NCBI GenBank assembly: GCA_022772085.1
Contig: JALFBN010000011.1
Coordinates: forward strand, 154,907 to 218,906
DNA: 64,000 bases
Direction: 5' to 3'
Origin: Porphyromonas sp.
GTDB lineage: Bacteria; Bacteroidota; Bacteroidia; Bacteroidales; Porphyromonadaceae
Position numbers and translations under genes: made by a program. This document shows positions 8,700-18,518 of the stretch, in pieces. The notes below the pieces were generated by a model. It was not told the DNA's origin. It ran no database searches and saw only the letters and a program-made list of their open reading frames with translations. How positions within the stretch are numbered: the stretch's first letter is position 1; every line of letters begins with the position of its first letter.

Positions 8700-8707
8700 T
8701 ACCTTTG
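8700..8707 (+). promoter_or_regulatory. -7 element TACCTTTG upstream of gyrA
   Basis: A perfect TAnnTTTG lies 162 bases before the gyrA ATG. No clear -33 TTTG is seen. It would give a leader of about 155 bases. Confidence 0.45.
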
Positions 8708-8869
8708 GGTTCGGTATAGTGCCTTAAGTGTAGGGTACTTTAATGGATATAGAAGTAAATGCATACAATAAAGGTGTCCTAACCGACTCTAACTACCCTG
8801 TATCATAAAGGGTATTTAGAAAAAGGAGACATAGAGATCCTCCGGACATACTTAGAGAGAGCTAGATAT

Positions 8870-11485
8870 ATGGAAGATAAAGAAGATCGGATAATCAAAA
8901 TAGACATAGAGACCGAGATGAAATCGGCGTACATTGACTACTCAATGTCCGTTATCGTATCTCGTGCTCTACCCGATGTGCGAGATGGGTTCAAACCCGT
9001 ACATAGACGTGTACTCTTCGCCATGAATGAGATGGGTAACGTCCACTCACAACCCACTCGCAAGTCCGCCAAAGCCGTCGGTGAGGTGCTCGCCAAGTAT
9101 CACCCCCACGGAGATAGTGCCGTTTATGGTACGCTGGTACGTCTGGCTCAACCATGGAACCTCCGCTATACGCTCGTGGATGGACAGGGGAACTTCGGTT
9201 CGGTCGATGGTGACTCTCCCGCTGCTATGCGTTATACTGAGGCACGCCTTACGGAACTCGCAGGCGAAATGCTTCGAGATATTGACAAAGAGACGGTGGA
9301 CTTCCAGAATAACTTCGACGATACCACTCAAGAGCCCACCGTACTACCGACTCGATTCCCCAACCTCCTCGTCAATGGAGCTTCGGGTATCGCCGTAGGG
9401 ATGGCGACCAACATGGCTCCACACAACCTGGCAGAGTCCATCGATGCTTGTGTAGCCTATATTGATGCACGTGGAGAGATCGAGATCGCTGACCTTATGC
9501 ACCACATCAAGGCTCCCGACTTCCCCTCCGGAGGGTTCATCTACGGATATGCAGGTGTCAAGGAGGCCTTTGAAACGGGACGTGGACGTATCATATTGCG
9601 TGCTCGTACCGAAATAGAAACTGACAGCAATGGTAGAGAGAGTATCATCGTAACAGAGATCCCCTACCAAGTCAATAAATCCGAATTGGTTGGTTACATT
9701 GCCCAGCTGGTGAACGAACGCAAGATCGAGGGCATCTCCAACATCAGCGACGAGTCCAGCGGTAAGGGTGGTATGCGCATTGTTGTAGAGATCAAACGCG
9801 ATGCCAATGCTTCGGTAGTACTGAACCACCTCTTCAAACAAACCGCTCTGCAAAGTTCGTTCAATGTCAATAACATTGCACTCGTCAAGGGACGTCCTTG
9901 TCTACTCAATCTCAAACAACTCATTGGCGAATTTGTCGATCACCGACACGACGTGGTACGCAGACGTAGCATTTTTGACCTTCGTAAGGCTCAAGAGCGT
10001 GCTCACATACTGGAGGGCTTGCTCATTGCCGTAGATCACATTGACGAGGTTATCCGACTGATCCGCTCCTCAAACAACGCTCAGGAGGCTCAAGAGAAGC
10101 TCCGTGATCGCTTCGAACTCTCTGAACTTCAGGCTCGTGCTATTGTAGATATGCGCTTACGTGCCCTCACAGGCCTCGAAAGCGACAAGCTCCGCGAAGA
10201 GTATGACGGACTCATGCAAACCATCGAATACCTCCAAAGCCTGCTTGCAGATGACAATCTACTGATGCAGGTCGTTAAGGAAGAACTCCTGGAGGTAAAA
10301 GATAAGTATGGTGACAAGCGTCGTACCGAAATCATATTCTCCAGCGAAGAGTTTAACCCCGAAGACTTCTACGCAGATGATGAAATGATTATCACCATCT
10401 CGCACCTAGGATATATCAAGCGCACCCCATTGAGTGATTTTAGAAGTCAAGCCCGTGGAGGCGTTGGATCTAAGGGGTCAACCACTCGAGAGGAGGATTT
10501 CATTGAGTATATCTATTCAGCCTCCATGCACGCTACCCTATTGCTCTTTACGACCAAGGGGAGGTGCTTTTGGCTTCCTGTATACGAAATCCCCGAAGGA
10601 GCTAAGAATACCAAAGGTCGCGCCATACAAAACATTCTCAACATTGAGGGTGATGACCGTATAACAGCGTGCATTCGCATCAAGAAGTTGCAAAAAGACC
10701 CTGAGTTTGTGGCCTCACACTTCCTCGTATTTGCAACACAACAAGGGATGATCAAGAAGACCCCTCTCGAGGCCTACTCCAACCCAAGAAGCAAGGGGGT
10801 ATTTGCCATAAAGCTCAACGAAGGCGATAGCGTAGTGAGTGTTCGCCTCACCAACGGTCGTACTGAAATACTCCTAGCCAACAAGGGCGGACGTGCCATT
10901 CGATTCCACGAAAGCAAGGTACGCTCTATGGGGCGTGTGACCACAGGGGTACGCGGTATGGTACTCGATGATGAAACCAACGATGCCATAGTAGGTATGG
11001 TGGCTCTCAAAGATCCTGAGAAGGAAACCATCCTCGTCGTGAGTGAACAAGGATATGGCAAACGTACAACCCTGGACAGCTACCGAGTAACCAACCGTGG
11101 CGGTAAGGGTGTCAAGACAATGCAGATTACCGACAAGACGGGCTATCTTGTAGACTTCCGCTCCGTAACGGACGAACTCGATCTCATGATCATCAACCGT
11201 AGCGGTGTAGCGATCCGTATGCCGATGTCCTCCATCAACGTAATTGGCCGCGCCACCCAGGGGGTTAAATTAATCAACCTCTCCAGCCGTGGAGACGAAA
11301 TAGCTTCGGTATGTAGCGTTGCAAGTGAAGAGGACGAAGCCGAACGCTCTCTGCAAAAAGCCGAGGCTACTGAAGATGGAGGGGTAAACATCGCCCCACC
11401 CGTGGACTCTAATGAGTATAGCCGGGAGAATGAGCCTCTGGAGGAAGAAGTGATCGAAGAAAATCAAGAAGAAAACGAATTTTGA
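8870..11485 (+). CDS. gyrA: DNA gyrase subunit A
   Basis: The 871-residue protein is a complete GyrA. The catalytic Tyr is Y122 (MRYTE), giving numbering identical to Escherichia coli in the quinolone-resistance region. It has S83 and, at position 87, Gly instead of the Asp of E. coli. The C-terminal domain contains a GyrA-box variant QARGGVG at about 527-533, as is usual in Bacteroidales, which distinguishes it from ParC. The last 45 residues form an acidic Glu-rich tail. It works with GyrB to introduce negative supercoils using ATP. The downstream neighbour is a TPR protein, the same order known in Porphyromonas gingivalis. Confidence 0.96.
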   Translation: MEDKEDRIIKIDIETEMKSAYIDYSMSVIVSRALPDVRDGFKPVHRRVLFAMNEMGNVHSQPTRKSAKAVGEVLAKYHPHGDSAVYGTLVRLAQPWNLRYTLVDGQGNFGSVDGDSPAAMRYTEARLTELAGEMLRDIDKETVDFQNNFDDTTQEPTVLPTRFPNLLVNGASGIAVGMATNMAPHNLAESIDACVAYIDARGEIEIADLMHHIKAPDFPSGGFIYGYAGVKEAFETGRGRIILRARTEIETDSNGRESIIVTEIPYQVNKSELVGYIAQLVNERKIEGISNISDESSGKGGMRIVVEIKRDANASVVLNHLFKQTALQSSFNVNNIALVKGRPCLLNLKQLIGEFVDHRHDVVRRRSIFDLRKAQERAHILEGLLIAVDHIDEVIRLIRSSNNAQEAQEKLRDRFELSELQARAIVDMRLRALTGLESDKLREEYDGLMQTIEYLQSLLADDNLLMQVVKEELLEVKDKYGDKRRTEIIFSSEEFNPEDFYADDEMIITISHLGYIKRTPLSDFRSQARGGVGSKGSTTREEDFIEYIYSASMHATLLLFTTKGRCFWLPVYEIPEGAKNTKGRAIQNILNIEGDDRITACIRIKKLQKDPEFVASHFLVFATQQGMIKKTPLEAYSNPRSKGVFAIKLNEGDSVVSVRLTNGRTEILLANKGGRAIRFHESKVRSMGRVTTGVRGMVLDDETNDAIVGMVALKDPEKETILVVSEQGYGKRTTLDSYRVTNRGGKGVKTMQITDKTGYLVDFRSVTDELDLMIINRSGVAIRMPMSSINVIGRATQGVKLINLSSRGDEIASVCSVASEEDEAERSLQKAEATEDGGVNIAPPVDSNEYSRENEPLEEEVIEENQEENEF

Positions 11486-11511
11486 ATATGAACAAAAAAA
11501 GCCCTGAAGCT

Positions 11512-11606
11512 CTAGAGCGAAAAGGTGCCAAATGATAAGGAGGGGATTCTATTAAGAACTCGATCATAGGCTCCTCTACTCATCACCAAACATCTCCTCG
11601 CTCTAG
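11512..11606 (+). other. Long-range inverted repeat between gyrA and the TPR gene
   Basis: CTAGAGCGA (11512-11520) and TCGCTCTAG (11598-11606) are exact inverted copies 77 bases apart. Inside them an AGGAG...CTCCT pair can also form. It may be a structured leader or terminator for the junction. No U-run follows. Confidence 0.35.
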
Positions 11607-11653
11607 TAGACGATGAAGGGTTATAGTGTAAACAATAAAACAGTTATTTGAGC

Positions 11654-12850
11654 ATGAAGACAATGAAGAAAGTAATGTCTATCGCCTTGGCGACACTCAT
11701 GAGTAGTAGTTTTGCCATGGCACAAAAAGCCAATGTAAAGGGTGCTGAAAAAATTGCAGACAAGAAAGGAGACTTCAACGAAGCCAGAACCCTCATTAAG
11801 GCTGCTCTCGAAAACGAAGAAACAAAGAATGACCCCAAAACTATGTACATCGCCGGTTACGTAGAGGAGAGTTATTTTACAAGCGAGAACGTCAAGCAAT
11901 TAGAAGGTGTTGAGCCTAATCGGGAGCAGATGAATAAGGCTCTCATTGATATGTTTGGTTATTACATCGGTACCATTGATATGGAAACCGCAGCCAATGA
12001 TGGCAACACCAAACCCGGGAAGTATGGAAAAAAAGTCAAAGAGGCCTTTGAAAATAATCTCCTCTATTTCATCAATGCCGGTGGCTATTACATGGAGAAA
12101 CAGAACTACCCCGAAGCACTCAAGGCTTTCTCTGCATTCAAGCAAATCAAGAAGCTTCCTATGTTTGCCGATACTCCCATAGCAGCTGTTGACTCCAACT
12201 CCATGATGGTAGACTTTTTCTCCGTGATCACGGCTTACCAAACAGGAGATAAAAACCTCACGATCAAGCTCGCCGAAGAAATCAAAACCGTAGAGTATCG
12301 TCGTAATGACCTCATGCAGATCCTCTCTCAGACTTATCTGGAGAATGCCGATACGATGAAGTACATTGCCACAATGCAAGAAGGACTCGCCCTCTATCCC
12401 AATGAGTCCTATTACTCGGTGAACCTCATCAATACGCTCATCCAGATGGGACGCAATAGCGAGGCTATCGCATTGCTTGAAAAGACAATCGAAAAAGCTC
12501 CGAACAATGCCCAACTATACGATGTAATGGGTAAGTTGTACGAAGCCACTGATGAAGCAAAGAGCTTGGAATGGTATGCCAAGGCTCTGGCAATAGATCC
12601 TGAATTCATGGAATCTAGTTTCAACATCGGACGTGTATATTACAACCAAGCCGTAACTCTGAAGTCAAGCGACAAGTACGATGCCGCTACCGAAAAGCAG
12701 ATTACAGAACTTTTCAAAAAGGCATTGCCCTACCTCGAAAAGGTCTATGCAAAGAACCCGGATCAGTGCTACTATATCTTGGCTCAAGTATATTATAACC
12801 TCAAAATGGGTGATAAGTACGATGCCATCAAAGCTGCATTTGGTCTCTAA
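11654..12850 (+). CDS. tprA: Exported TPR-repeat protein, TprA-like
   Basis: The start is placed at the ATG at 11654 (MKTMKK); an in-frame TTG two codons earlier is unlikely. The protein of about 398 residues has a signal peptide ending near residue 24 (FAMAQ). Helical repeats of TPR type run through most of the length, clearest in the second half: AIALLEKTIEKAPNNAQLYDVMGKLYEA, then EWYAKALAIDPEFMESSFNIGRVYYNQA, then a final unit with KNPDQCYYILAQVYYNLK. Position directly after gyrA matches the P. gingivalis gene tprA, a TPR protein linked there to virulence. It is probably periplasmic and mediates protein interactions. Partners cannot be read from the sequence. Confidence 0.82.
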   Translation: MKTMKKVMSIALATLMSSSFAMAQKANVKGAEKIADKKGDFNEARTLIKAALENEETKNDPKTMYIAGYVEESYFTSENVKQLEGVEPNREQMNKALIDMFGYYIGTIDMETAANDGNTKPGKYGKKVKEAFENNLLYFINAGGYYMEKQNYPEALKAFSAFKQIKKLPMFADTPIAAVDSNSMMVDFFSVITAYQTGDKNLTIKLAEEIKTVEYRRNDLMQILSQTYLENADTMKYIATMQEGLALYPNESYYSVNLINTLIQMGRNSEAIALLEKTIEKAPNNAQLYDVMGKLYEATDEAKSLEWYAKALAIDPEFMESSFNIGRVYYNQAVTLKSSDKYDAATEKQITELFKKALPYLEKVYAKNPDQCYYILAQVYYNLKMGDKYDAIKAAFGL

Positions 12851-12901
12851 CAGAAGTTACAAATAGACAAAATAGAAAAGAAAGACTAATCAAACATCAT
12901 C

Positions 12902-13615
12902 ATGAAAAAGTTTTTGATTTCACTCGCTGCTGCACTGCTCTGCGGTGTAACCGCATCAGCACAACAGTTCACAATCCGTGCAGAAGCTGGTCCTGCGTTC
13001 TCATTTTCGTCCTTGGCAACTCATGGCGTAAACATCCTCGGTAGCGGTACTAAGATCGGATACCACGTTGCCGGTATGGTTGATGTAAATCTTTATAAAG
13101 GGCTTTATGCAAGTGCAGGGCTCTCCTTTGAAATGAAGGGTGCTAAGGGGAAACTCAAAGAGGACAACTCTCTTCTTGGGAAAATTGGTTCGATGATCAA
13201 TAAGGAAGCCCAAAACGAGATCACGATGCACTACCTCCAAATCCCCGTTAATATAGGGTATAAACTCTCCCTTACACCTAGCATCGGAATCGGTATCCAG
13301 ACGGGACCTTACTTTGCATTCGGACTCGGTGGTACGCAAAATACAGGGATCAAAGCGGCAGATGCTGTACAAAGCTTTAATGTATTCAAGGAAGGGATCA
13401 TGGGATTGAATAAGGTTAAACGCTACGACATCGGCTGGGGTGCTTCGGCTATGGCTTACTTCAGTAACTACTATGCTACTGTCGGTGCAGACTTCGGATT
13501 CCTCAATATCGCAGAATCAGATACCCAAGGTACCGTAGCGCAAGTAGCAAACCAAGTCAAGGGTCTGTCATTTAAGAACTCAACCGTTTACGTCGGAATT
13601 GGTTATTGCTTCTAA
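12902..13615 (+). CDS. Small outer-membrane beta-barrel protein (PorT/OmpW-like fold)
   Basis: The 237-residue protein has a clean signal peptide (cleavage near ASAQ at residue 20-21) and alternating polar/aromatic strands such as GLYASAGLSFEMKG and SIGIGIQTGPYFAFGLGG. It ends with an aromatic residue (GIGYCF), the usual outer-membrane insertion signal. The size fits an 8- to 10-strand barrel of the Bacteroidetes porin-like family. It starts 51 bases after the TPR gene and is likely in the same operon. Transport or structural role is unknown. Confidence 0.8.
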   Translation: MKKFLISLAAALLCGVTASAQQFTIRAEAGPAFSFSSLATHGVNILGSGTKIGYHVAGMVDVNLYKGLYASAGLSFEMKGAKGKLKEDNSLLGKIGSMINKEAQNEITMHYLQIPVNIGYKLSLTPSIGIGIQTGPYFAFGLGGTQNTGIKAADAVQSFNVFKEGIMGLNKVKRYDIGWGASAMAYFSNYYATVGADFGFLNIAESDTQGTVAQVANQVKGLSFKNSTVYVGIGYCF

Positions 13616-13635
13616 GATATAGAGAAAATAGTTTG

Positions 13636-13688
13636 TAACTTTGTGGGGGAATACTTCTTGGGAATAGCGTCCCGATAAGTATTCCCCC
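13636..13688 (+). terminator. Perfect 12-bp hairpin overlapping a -7-like element
   Basis: GGGGGAATACTT (13645-13656) pairs exactly with AAGTATTCCCCC (13677-13688), and an inner GGGA/TCCC stem strengthens it. TAACTTTG, a perfect -7 form, ends at 13643, just before the stem. The hairpin may terminate the barrel gene or be transcribed as the 5' end of the next mRNA. Confidence 0.55.
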
Positions 13689-13734
13689 CTTACCATATAA
13701 TAGGGGATCAATACAAACGACAATATGTATAGTG

Positions 13735-14259
13735 ATGAAGAAAACTCTGGTTATAGTGGTGCATCCCACGCTCCACACCTCTAAAATAAACAAAGCATGG
13801 AGCGAAGCAGCTCGTGGACACGCTACGTTACACTTCCTCTACGATGCCTATCCTGAGGGGAAACCCTTTGACGTTGCTTCAGAGCAAGCTCTTGTAGAGG
13901 CTCACGACCGCATAGTATTCCAATTTCCACTCTACTGGTATGCTGCGCCCTATCTTCTCAAAAAGTGGCTTGACGAAGTGATTACTTTTGGGTGGGCCTA
14001 TGGAGAAGGTGGAGACAAGATGGAGGGAAAGGAGATTGCCGTAGCAGTTTCATGCGGTGGCAAGGAAGATCAGTTTACCGAAGGGGGCATACAATGCCAC
14101 ACCCTCGCACACTATATGCAGGTTTTTGACGGTATTGCAGCCTTTGTACGAGGTAAGTATATAGGATTTCACGCCCTATATGACAGCTATAACCCCGCAA
14201 TTGACAACACGTTAGAGGAGAACTGTACTCGCTATATCCAGTTCCTCAAACAGGACTAA
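13735..14259 (+). CDS. NAD(P)H:quinone oxidoreductase family flavoprotein (KefF/MdaB-like)
   Basis: The 174-residue protein has a flavodoxin-like fold. Strand one ends in the phosphate-binding segment HPTLHTSKINKA. The middle block is FQFPLYWYAAPYLLKKWLDEV, typical of Flavodoxin_2 enzymes that bind FMN or FAD and reduce quinones by two electrons, and a later segment has VSCGGKEDQF. The start is the ATG at 13735 (MKKTLVIV); a GTG directly before it is ignored. A following ABC ATPase gene lies 66 bases away. The substrate is not predictable. Confidence 0.85.
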   Translation: MKKTLVIVVHPTLHTSKINKAWSEAARGHATLHFLYDAYPEGKPFDVASEQALVEAHDRIVFQFPLYWYAAPYLLKKWLDEVITFGWAYGEGGDKMEGKEIAVAVSCGGKEDQFTEGGIQCHTLAHYMQVFDGIAAFVRGKYIGFHALYDSYNPAIDNTLEENCTRYIQFLKQD

Positions 14260-14325
14260 TCCTCCCTATGACTGTTGCACTTCCTCCTCATCTCCCCGCC
14301 CATCAATCAGTCTCCTAGAACAAAA

Positions 14326-15078
14326 ATGAAGAACGCCATGACCTCAAAAAAAAACTCTCAAGAATACTCCATACACCTAGAAGGCGTGCGTGTAGCCCGT
14401 GCCGAAAATGACCTCATTCACGACGTAAACATCCGACTCGGATATAATGAGTTTGCCTACCTATCAGGACCAGTCGGTGGAGGTAAGAGCTCCCTTTTGG
14501 AATTGCTCTATGGCGAACTGCCCCACGTGGAGGGCGAAGCTCACGTATTGGGACACAATCTCAAAAAACTCAAGAGGAATGCACGTCAAGCCCTCCGCAG
14601 GCGCATGGGGATTGTGTTCCAGTCCTCTGATCAGTTATTGTACGACCGCACCGTAGCGGACAATCTCGACTTCGTACTCCGGGCTACGGGCAAATATGCC
14701 CACCGAGATCGGCAACAACGGATCGAAGAGGCACTAACCAAAGTAGGCATGCAAGGGAAGGGGTACAAAATGCCTCACGAATTGTCCGGAGGAGAGGCGG
14801 AACGTATCTGTATTGCTCGGGCTATCATTGTCAATCCCGAACTGATCTTAATGGATGAACCTACCGCCGGATTAGATCCCGATACGGCACGCTCCATCGG
14901 GCAACTCATTCAGCAAATCTCCAAAGAGGGTACAGCTGTGCTGATGGCTACGCACAATCAGGAATTGATGCGCGATCTACCGGCCCCCATCTACAAAATC
15001 GAACCAAAAAATCGCACGCTGGAGCTTATCTTCCCTGAAGGAATGGGTCCCGAAGCACCTAACGCTCCCGTAGAATAA
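14326..15078 (+). CDS. ftsE: ABC transporter ATPase, FtsE-like
   Basis: A single nucleotide-binding domain of about 250 residues. Walker A is GPVGGGKSS, the signature is LSGGE, and Walker B is LILMDEPTAGLD followed by a switch His in ATHNQ. The start is the ATG at 14326; an upstream in-frame TTG is not credible. Similarity of the N-terminal part to FtsE, including a FQSSDQLL Q-loop, suggests a partner of FtsX in divisome or envelope hydrolase control. No ftsX lies next to it here, so another ABC role is possible. Confidence 0.72.
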   Translation: MKNAMTSKKNSQEYSIHLEGVRVARAENDLIHDVNIRLGYNEFAYLSGPVGGGKSSLLELLYGELPHVEGEAHVLGHNLKKLKRNARQALRRRMGIVFQSSDQLLYDRTVADNLDFVLRATGKYAHRDRQQRIEEALTKVGMQGKGYKMPHELSGGEAERICIARAIIVNPELILMDEPTAGLDPDTARSIGQLIQQISKEGTAVLMATHNQELMRDLPAPIYKIEPKNRTLELIFPEGMGPEAPNAPVE

Positions 15079-15112
15079 TCCGTTACAACCTCATCGTTCC
15101 AACAACTTACCC

Positions 15113-16483
15113 ATGATTGTACTCAAGTTTGGTGGCACCTCGGTAGGAAGTGCTCAGCGTATCCGAGCCGTAGCCCATCTTGTGTCGGCGATTTCCGGTC
15201 GCAAGATCATCACCCTGTCTGCCATGTCGGGGACGACCGACGCCCTCGCACAGCTGGCACACCTTATCGTAGAGGCTGAGAGGGAGAAGGCAAAAGAGGC
15301 TGTCTCGGCTCTCGAAAATCGCTACCGCTCAGTACTTGAAGAACTTTTTGACTCCCCAACCATACAGAAAGAGGTTTGGAAAGCCCTCACACCCATTTTT
15401 GTCGAACTAGGAGAGCAAACCGAGAACGAAGCCTTTACCCTTAATGACGAAAAACGAATTCTTTCTCGGGGTGAGATCATCAGTACGACCCTCATGCGAT
15501 ACACTCTTCGCGAATACGAAAAGGTACAGGCCATACACCTCGATGCTCTTTCTTTTATGCGGATCAACCACAACGGAGAGCCTGATCCCGAATATATCGA
15601 ATCACACCTTAAACCGCTCCTTGATCAAGGGACTCAAGCCCCCGATGCCCTCTACCTCACCGAAGGATACATCTGTATCAATGCCTTTGGAGAGATAGAC
15701 AACCTGCGCAGAGGGGGTAGTGACTACACTGCAACTCTGATTGGAGAAGCAGCCCATGCAGACGAGATTCAGATTTGGACTGACATCGATGGGTTACACA
15801 ACAATGACCCTCGGGTGGTCAATGTAACCAGCCCTGTACGCAGACTTCACTTTGGAGAGGCCGCTGAATTAGCGCACTTCGGAGCGAAAATCCTGCACCC
15901 CACCTGCATCGAACCTGCACGACGAGCCAATATCCCGGTACGACTCCTCAACACCCTAGACCCACAAGCTCCCGGGACGCTGATCTCTTGCGAAACCAGT
16001 CGTGACATGGTCAAGGCGGTTTCTGCTAAAGATGGTATTGCTCTCCTCACGATCCGCCGTCACCCTCACATTAGTGGAGGGCCCTCTCTTACGGACTATA
16101 TTGTTGCTATTACCCAGCTCATTGCCAAACACAACATACGTATGGATCTTCTAACCACAACGGGAGATAGCTACCTCATTGCCGTAGAAGATTGTCCCGA
16201 GGTCCTTGCCTTTATGACAGAGGCAGAGGAATGGGGAGACATCCTCTACCAACAGAATATGACCATTCTAGCCGTAGTGGGAGACATGGGATGGGATCGT
16301 ATGGGATTTGAATCCCGTATCTTGGATGCCATTAACGACATTCCCATTCGTATGATTTCCTATGGAAGTAGTAATTACAGTTTGGTATTGGTAGTCGGGA
16401 GTATAGACAAGAAAAGAGCGATGATCGCCCTATCGGATCATCTCTTTGCAAATATCAATTTAGCATCACCTGAAATCGGATAA
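15113..16483 (+). CDS. lysC: Aspartate kinase (monofunctional)
   Basis: The 456-residue protein starts with KFGGTSVG (residues 4-11), the aspartokinase nucleotide-binding motif, and contains RRGGSDYTATLIGEA, the conserved aspartate-site loop, near residue 200. The C-terminal third carries ACT-type regulatory segments (IRMDLLTTTGDSYLIAVE and the final NDIPIRMISYGSSNYSLVLVV). There is no homoserine dehydrogenase domain, unlike ThrA. It phosphorylates aspartate in the lysine/threonine/methionine pathway and is likely feedback regulated. dapA of the same pathway lies 4 kb downstream. Confidence 0.93.
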   Translation: MIVLKFGGTSVGSAQRIRAVAHLVSAISGRKIITLSAMSGTTDALAQLAHLIVEAEREKAKEAVSALENRYRSVLEELFDSPTIQKEVWKALTPIFVELGEQTENEAFTLNDEKRILSRGEIISTTLMRYTLREYEKVQAIHLDALSFMRINHNGEPDPEYIESHLKPLLDQGTQAPDALYLTEGYICINAFGEIDNLRRGGSDYTATLIGEAAHADEIQIWTDIDGLHNNDPRVVNVTSPVRRLHFGEAAELAHFGAKILHPTCIEPARRANIPVRLLNTLDPQAPGTLISCETSRDMVKAVSAKDGIALLTIRRHPHISGGPSLTDYIVAITQLIAKHNIRMDLLTTTGDSYLIAVEDCPEVLAFMTEAEEWGDILYQQNMTILAVVGDMGWDRMGFESRILDAINDIPIRMISYGSSNYSLVLVVGSIDKKRAMIALSDHLFANINLASPEIG

Positions 16484-16512
16484 TCTCTCTCCCTCGAATA
16501 TCAACTTTCTTT

Positions 16513-17418
16513 ATGACATTTCGGCAAGCGGTCTACCTAGCTCGGCCCCATACGTTACCGGCCTCCATCGCCCCTATCGTGGTAGCTCTCATCTTGGCAG
16601 GCTTTCACACACATCTGAATATACTTACGGCCATCTTGACCCTCGCCGTCGGAGTTGGAGCACAAGTCGTGAGCAACGTCGCCAACGACCTATTCGATTT
16701 TAAGAAAGGTGCTGATGGGAAAAAACGTCAAGGCTTCGAACGCCCCATCTCTTCAGGAAAGCTCTCTTATTCTGAGGTCAAGGCTTTTTTATTTGTAACC
16801 GTCGGATTTACGAGCCTTACGGGGCTTGTCTTGGTAGCATTGACCTCTCCGTGGTTACTCCTTGTGGGACTTGCCGTTATCGCAGGAGCCATTGCCTATA
16901 CGGGAGGTCCCTATCCACTTGCCTATCATGGACTGGGAGAGGTGATGGTATTCCTATTCTACGGACTTATTGCAGGATGCATCACCTACTTTATTCAGTG
17001 CCAAACACTCACATGGGAAGCCGTTACCCTAGCCTCTTCAATGGGGCTAGCAAGCTGCAATATCCTCATAGTCAACAACTATAGAGATATAGAAGAGGAT
17101 ACTACTTCGGGTAAAAGGACCATCTTTGTACGCTTTGGCAAACAACTTGCTCCCAAGCTCTACATGAGCAACCTCCTCCTATCAATACTGCTTCTCTTCC
17201 CATTTTACTCGATTATCGGGATGCTCTCCTCGGGGATCTATTTGGCACAAATGATGTACGTACAGCGCGTTATGGCTCGAACTGAAGGGGAGCAACTCAA
17301 TAATGTTTTGGTGCAAACGGCTCGTGGAGTGGTCTTTTTGGCACTCAACGTCGCTTTCGTCCTCATCATCCACTATGCAATTAGCCCCCACTGGGGAGAG
17401 TTGCACCACCACCATTAA
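16513..17418 (+). CDS. menA: 1,4-dihydroxy-2-naphthoate polyprenyltransferase
   Basis: The 301-residue multi-spanning membrane protein has the two aspartate-rich prenyltransferase motifs: NDLFDFKKGAD near residue 58 and NNYRDIEEDTTSGK near residue 192. About eight or nine hydrophobic helices are visible. It attaches the polyprenyl tail in menaquinone synthesis at the inner membrane. It begins 30 bases after lysC. The natural C-terminus ends in four His residues, which would mimic a short His tag. Confidence 0.92.
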   Translation: MTFRQAVYLARPHTLPASIAPIVVALILAGFHTHLNILTAILTLAVGVGAQVVSNVANDLFDFKKGADGKKRQGFERPISSGKLSYSEVKAFLFVTVGFTSLTGLVLVALTSPWLLLVGLAVIAGAIAYTGGPYPLAYHGLGEVMVFLFYGLIAGCITYFIQCQTLTWEAVTLASSMGLASCNILIVNNYRDIEEDTTSGKRTIFVRFGKQLAPKLYMSNLLLSILLLFPFYSIIGMLSSGIYLAQMMYVQRVMARTEGEQLNNVLVQTARGVVFLALNVAFVLIIHYAISPHWGELHHHH

Positions 17419-17468
17419 ATCTCTCGATGTATGTACTACAAAGCCTCTCTACCACGTTATTGATATGT

Positions 17469-18509
17469 ATGAAAAGTAGTTATTTATCCCCTTTCCATAA
17501 GGTTTTGAGGTTTTCTCATACGATACATAGCGGCCTATTTCTACTTGCATTGTGTGTACCGCTCTCGCTCCGTGCTCAAGAGAGCGACCACTCCTACACC
17601 TTCCTCAATGTCCCTGTATCAGCTCAAACGATGGCGATCGGAGGACTGGCTATCTCCTACGTGGATGGCATGGACGGACAGGCATTCGATAACCCTGCCC
17701 TATACGGAGAAGAGGCCTCAGGGCATCTTTTTCTCTCTTATATTAACTACATGTCGGGGGTAAATGGTGCGAATGTGCTGTACGGGCTACCCATTGGAGA
17801 GCGTGGATCTTGGGCCATTGGAGCTCGTGCAATGAACTATGGCAGACTCATCGGATACGACGTACACAATATAGCCGGAGGTTCATTTACCGCCACAGAT
17901 GCGGCTCTGGAAGGACTTTTCAACTACGAACTTACGGATAAGTTGCGTGGAGGAATTGCCCTAAAGGTGCTCTACGGCAACATTGAGCGGTACAGCAGTT
18001 GGGGTATTGCTACCGATGTCGGCGTAAGCTACTATGATGGAGATAAAGGGCTTTCACTCGGAGCCGCAATCACCAATGCCGGCGTTACAATCAAAGGCTA
18101 TGGTAATCGTAAAACAGCTCCGGCTTGGGATCTACGCCTTGGTTTTTCGCAACGCTTTATGCATGCTCCATTTCGGATCCACGCCACCGCCTATGGACTT
18201 AATCCTATGGTATTGCGCTCATCACTAAGCACTTCGCAGAAGTTCCTCGATCGGTTTATCAGACACCTCACCTTTGGAGTAGAGTACCTATATGACGATA
18301 AATTTTGGATTGGACTTGGATACAACCCTAGGTTAGCCCAGGACCTAAAGATCCAAAACGGGAACTTTCTCTCTGGTTTTTCTATGGGATTAGGCTTTAA
18401 TACTCCCTCCTTTCGTGTGGGCATAGCCGCTTCTCGTTACCACCCCTCGGCTCTCAGTTTTATGGTCACCTTCTGTACCAACTTTGGCAACGATAAGTAC
18501 AAATTCTAA
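17469..18509 (+). CDS. porQ: Type IX secretion system outer-membrane protein PorQ
   Basis: A protein of about 346 residues with a signal peptide (hydrophobic stretch GLFLLALCVPLSLRAQ) and PorV/PorQ-like beta-barrel strands beginning FLNVPVSAQTMAIGG, the recognised PorQ opening, with DNPALY soon after. PorQ belongs to the type IX secretion/attachment machinery of Bacteroidetes. The order porQ-cmk-ispH is the same as in Porphyromonas gingivalis, which strengthens the call. The start at 17469 gives a typical signal; an ATG 14 codons upstream is possible but only adds length. Confidence 0.87.
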   Translation: MKSSYLSPFHKVLRFSHTIHSGLFLLALCVPLSLRAQESDHSYTFLNVPVSAQTMAIGGLAISYVDGMDGQAFDNPALYGEEASGHLFLSYINYMSGVNGANVLYGLPIGERGSWAIGARAMNYGRLIGYDVHNIAGGSFTATDAALEGLFNYELTDKLRGGIALKVLYGNIERYSSWGIATDVGVSYYDGDKGLSLGAAITNAGVTIKGYGNRKTAPAWDLRLGFSQRFMHAPFRIHATAYGLNPMVLRSSLSTSQKFLDRFIRHLTFGVEYLYDDKFWIGLGYNPRLAQDLKIQNGNFLSGFSMGLGFNTPSFRVGIAASRYHPSALSFMVTFCTNFGNDKYKF

Positions 18510-18518
18510 AAACACTTC

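Noticed and set aside
11900..12514. 204-residue open frame on the minus strand
   Set aside because: Antisense shadow of the TPR gene; composition and lack of motifs argue against coding.
17404..17415. Four-His C-terminus of MenA as a possible engineered tag
   Set aside because: It is followed by natural sequence and no vector context; it is simply the native C-terminus.
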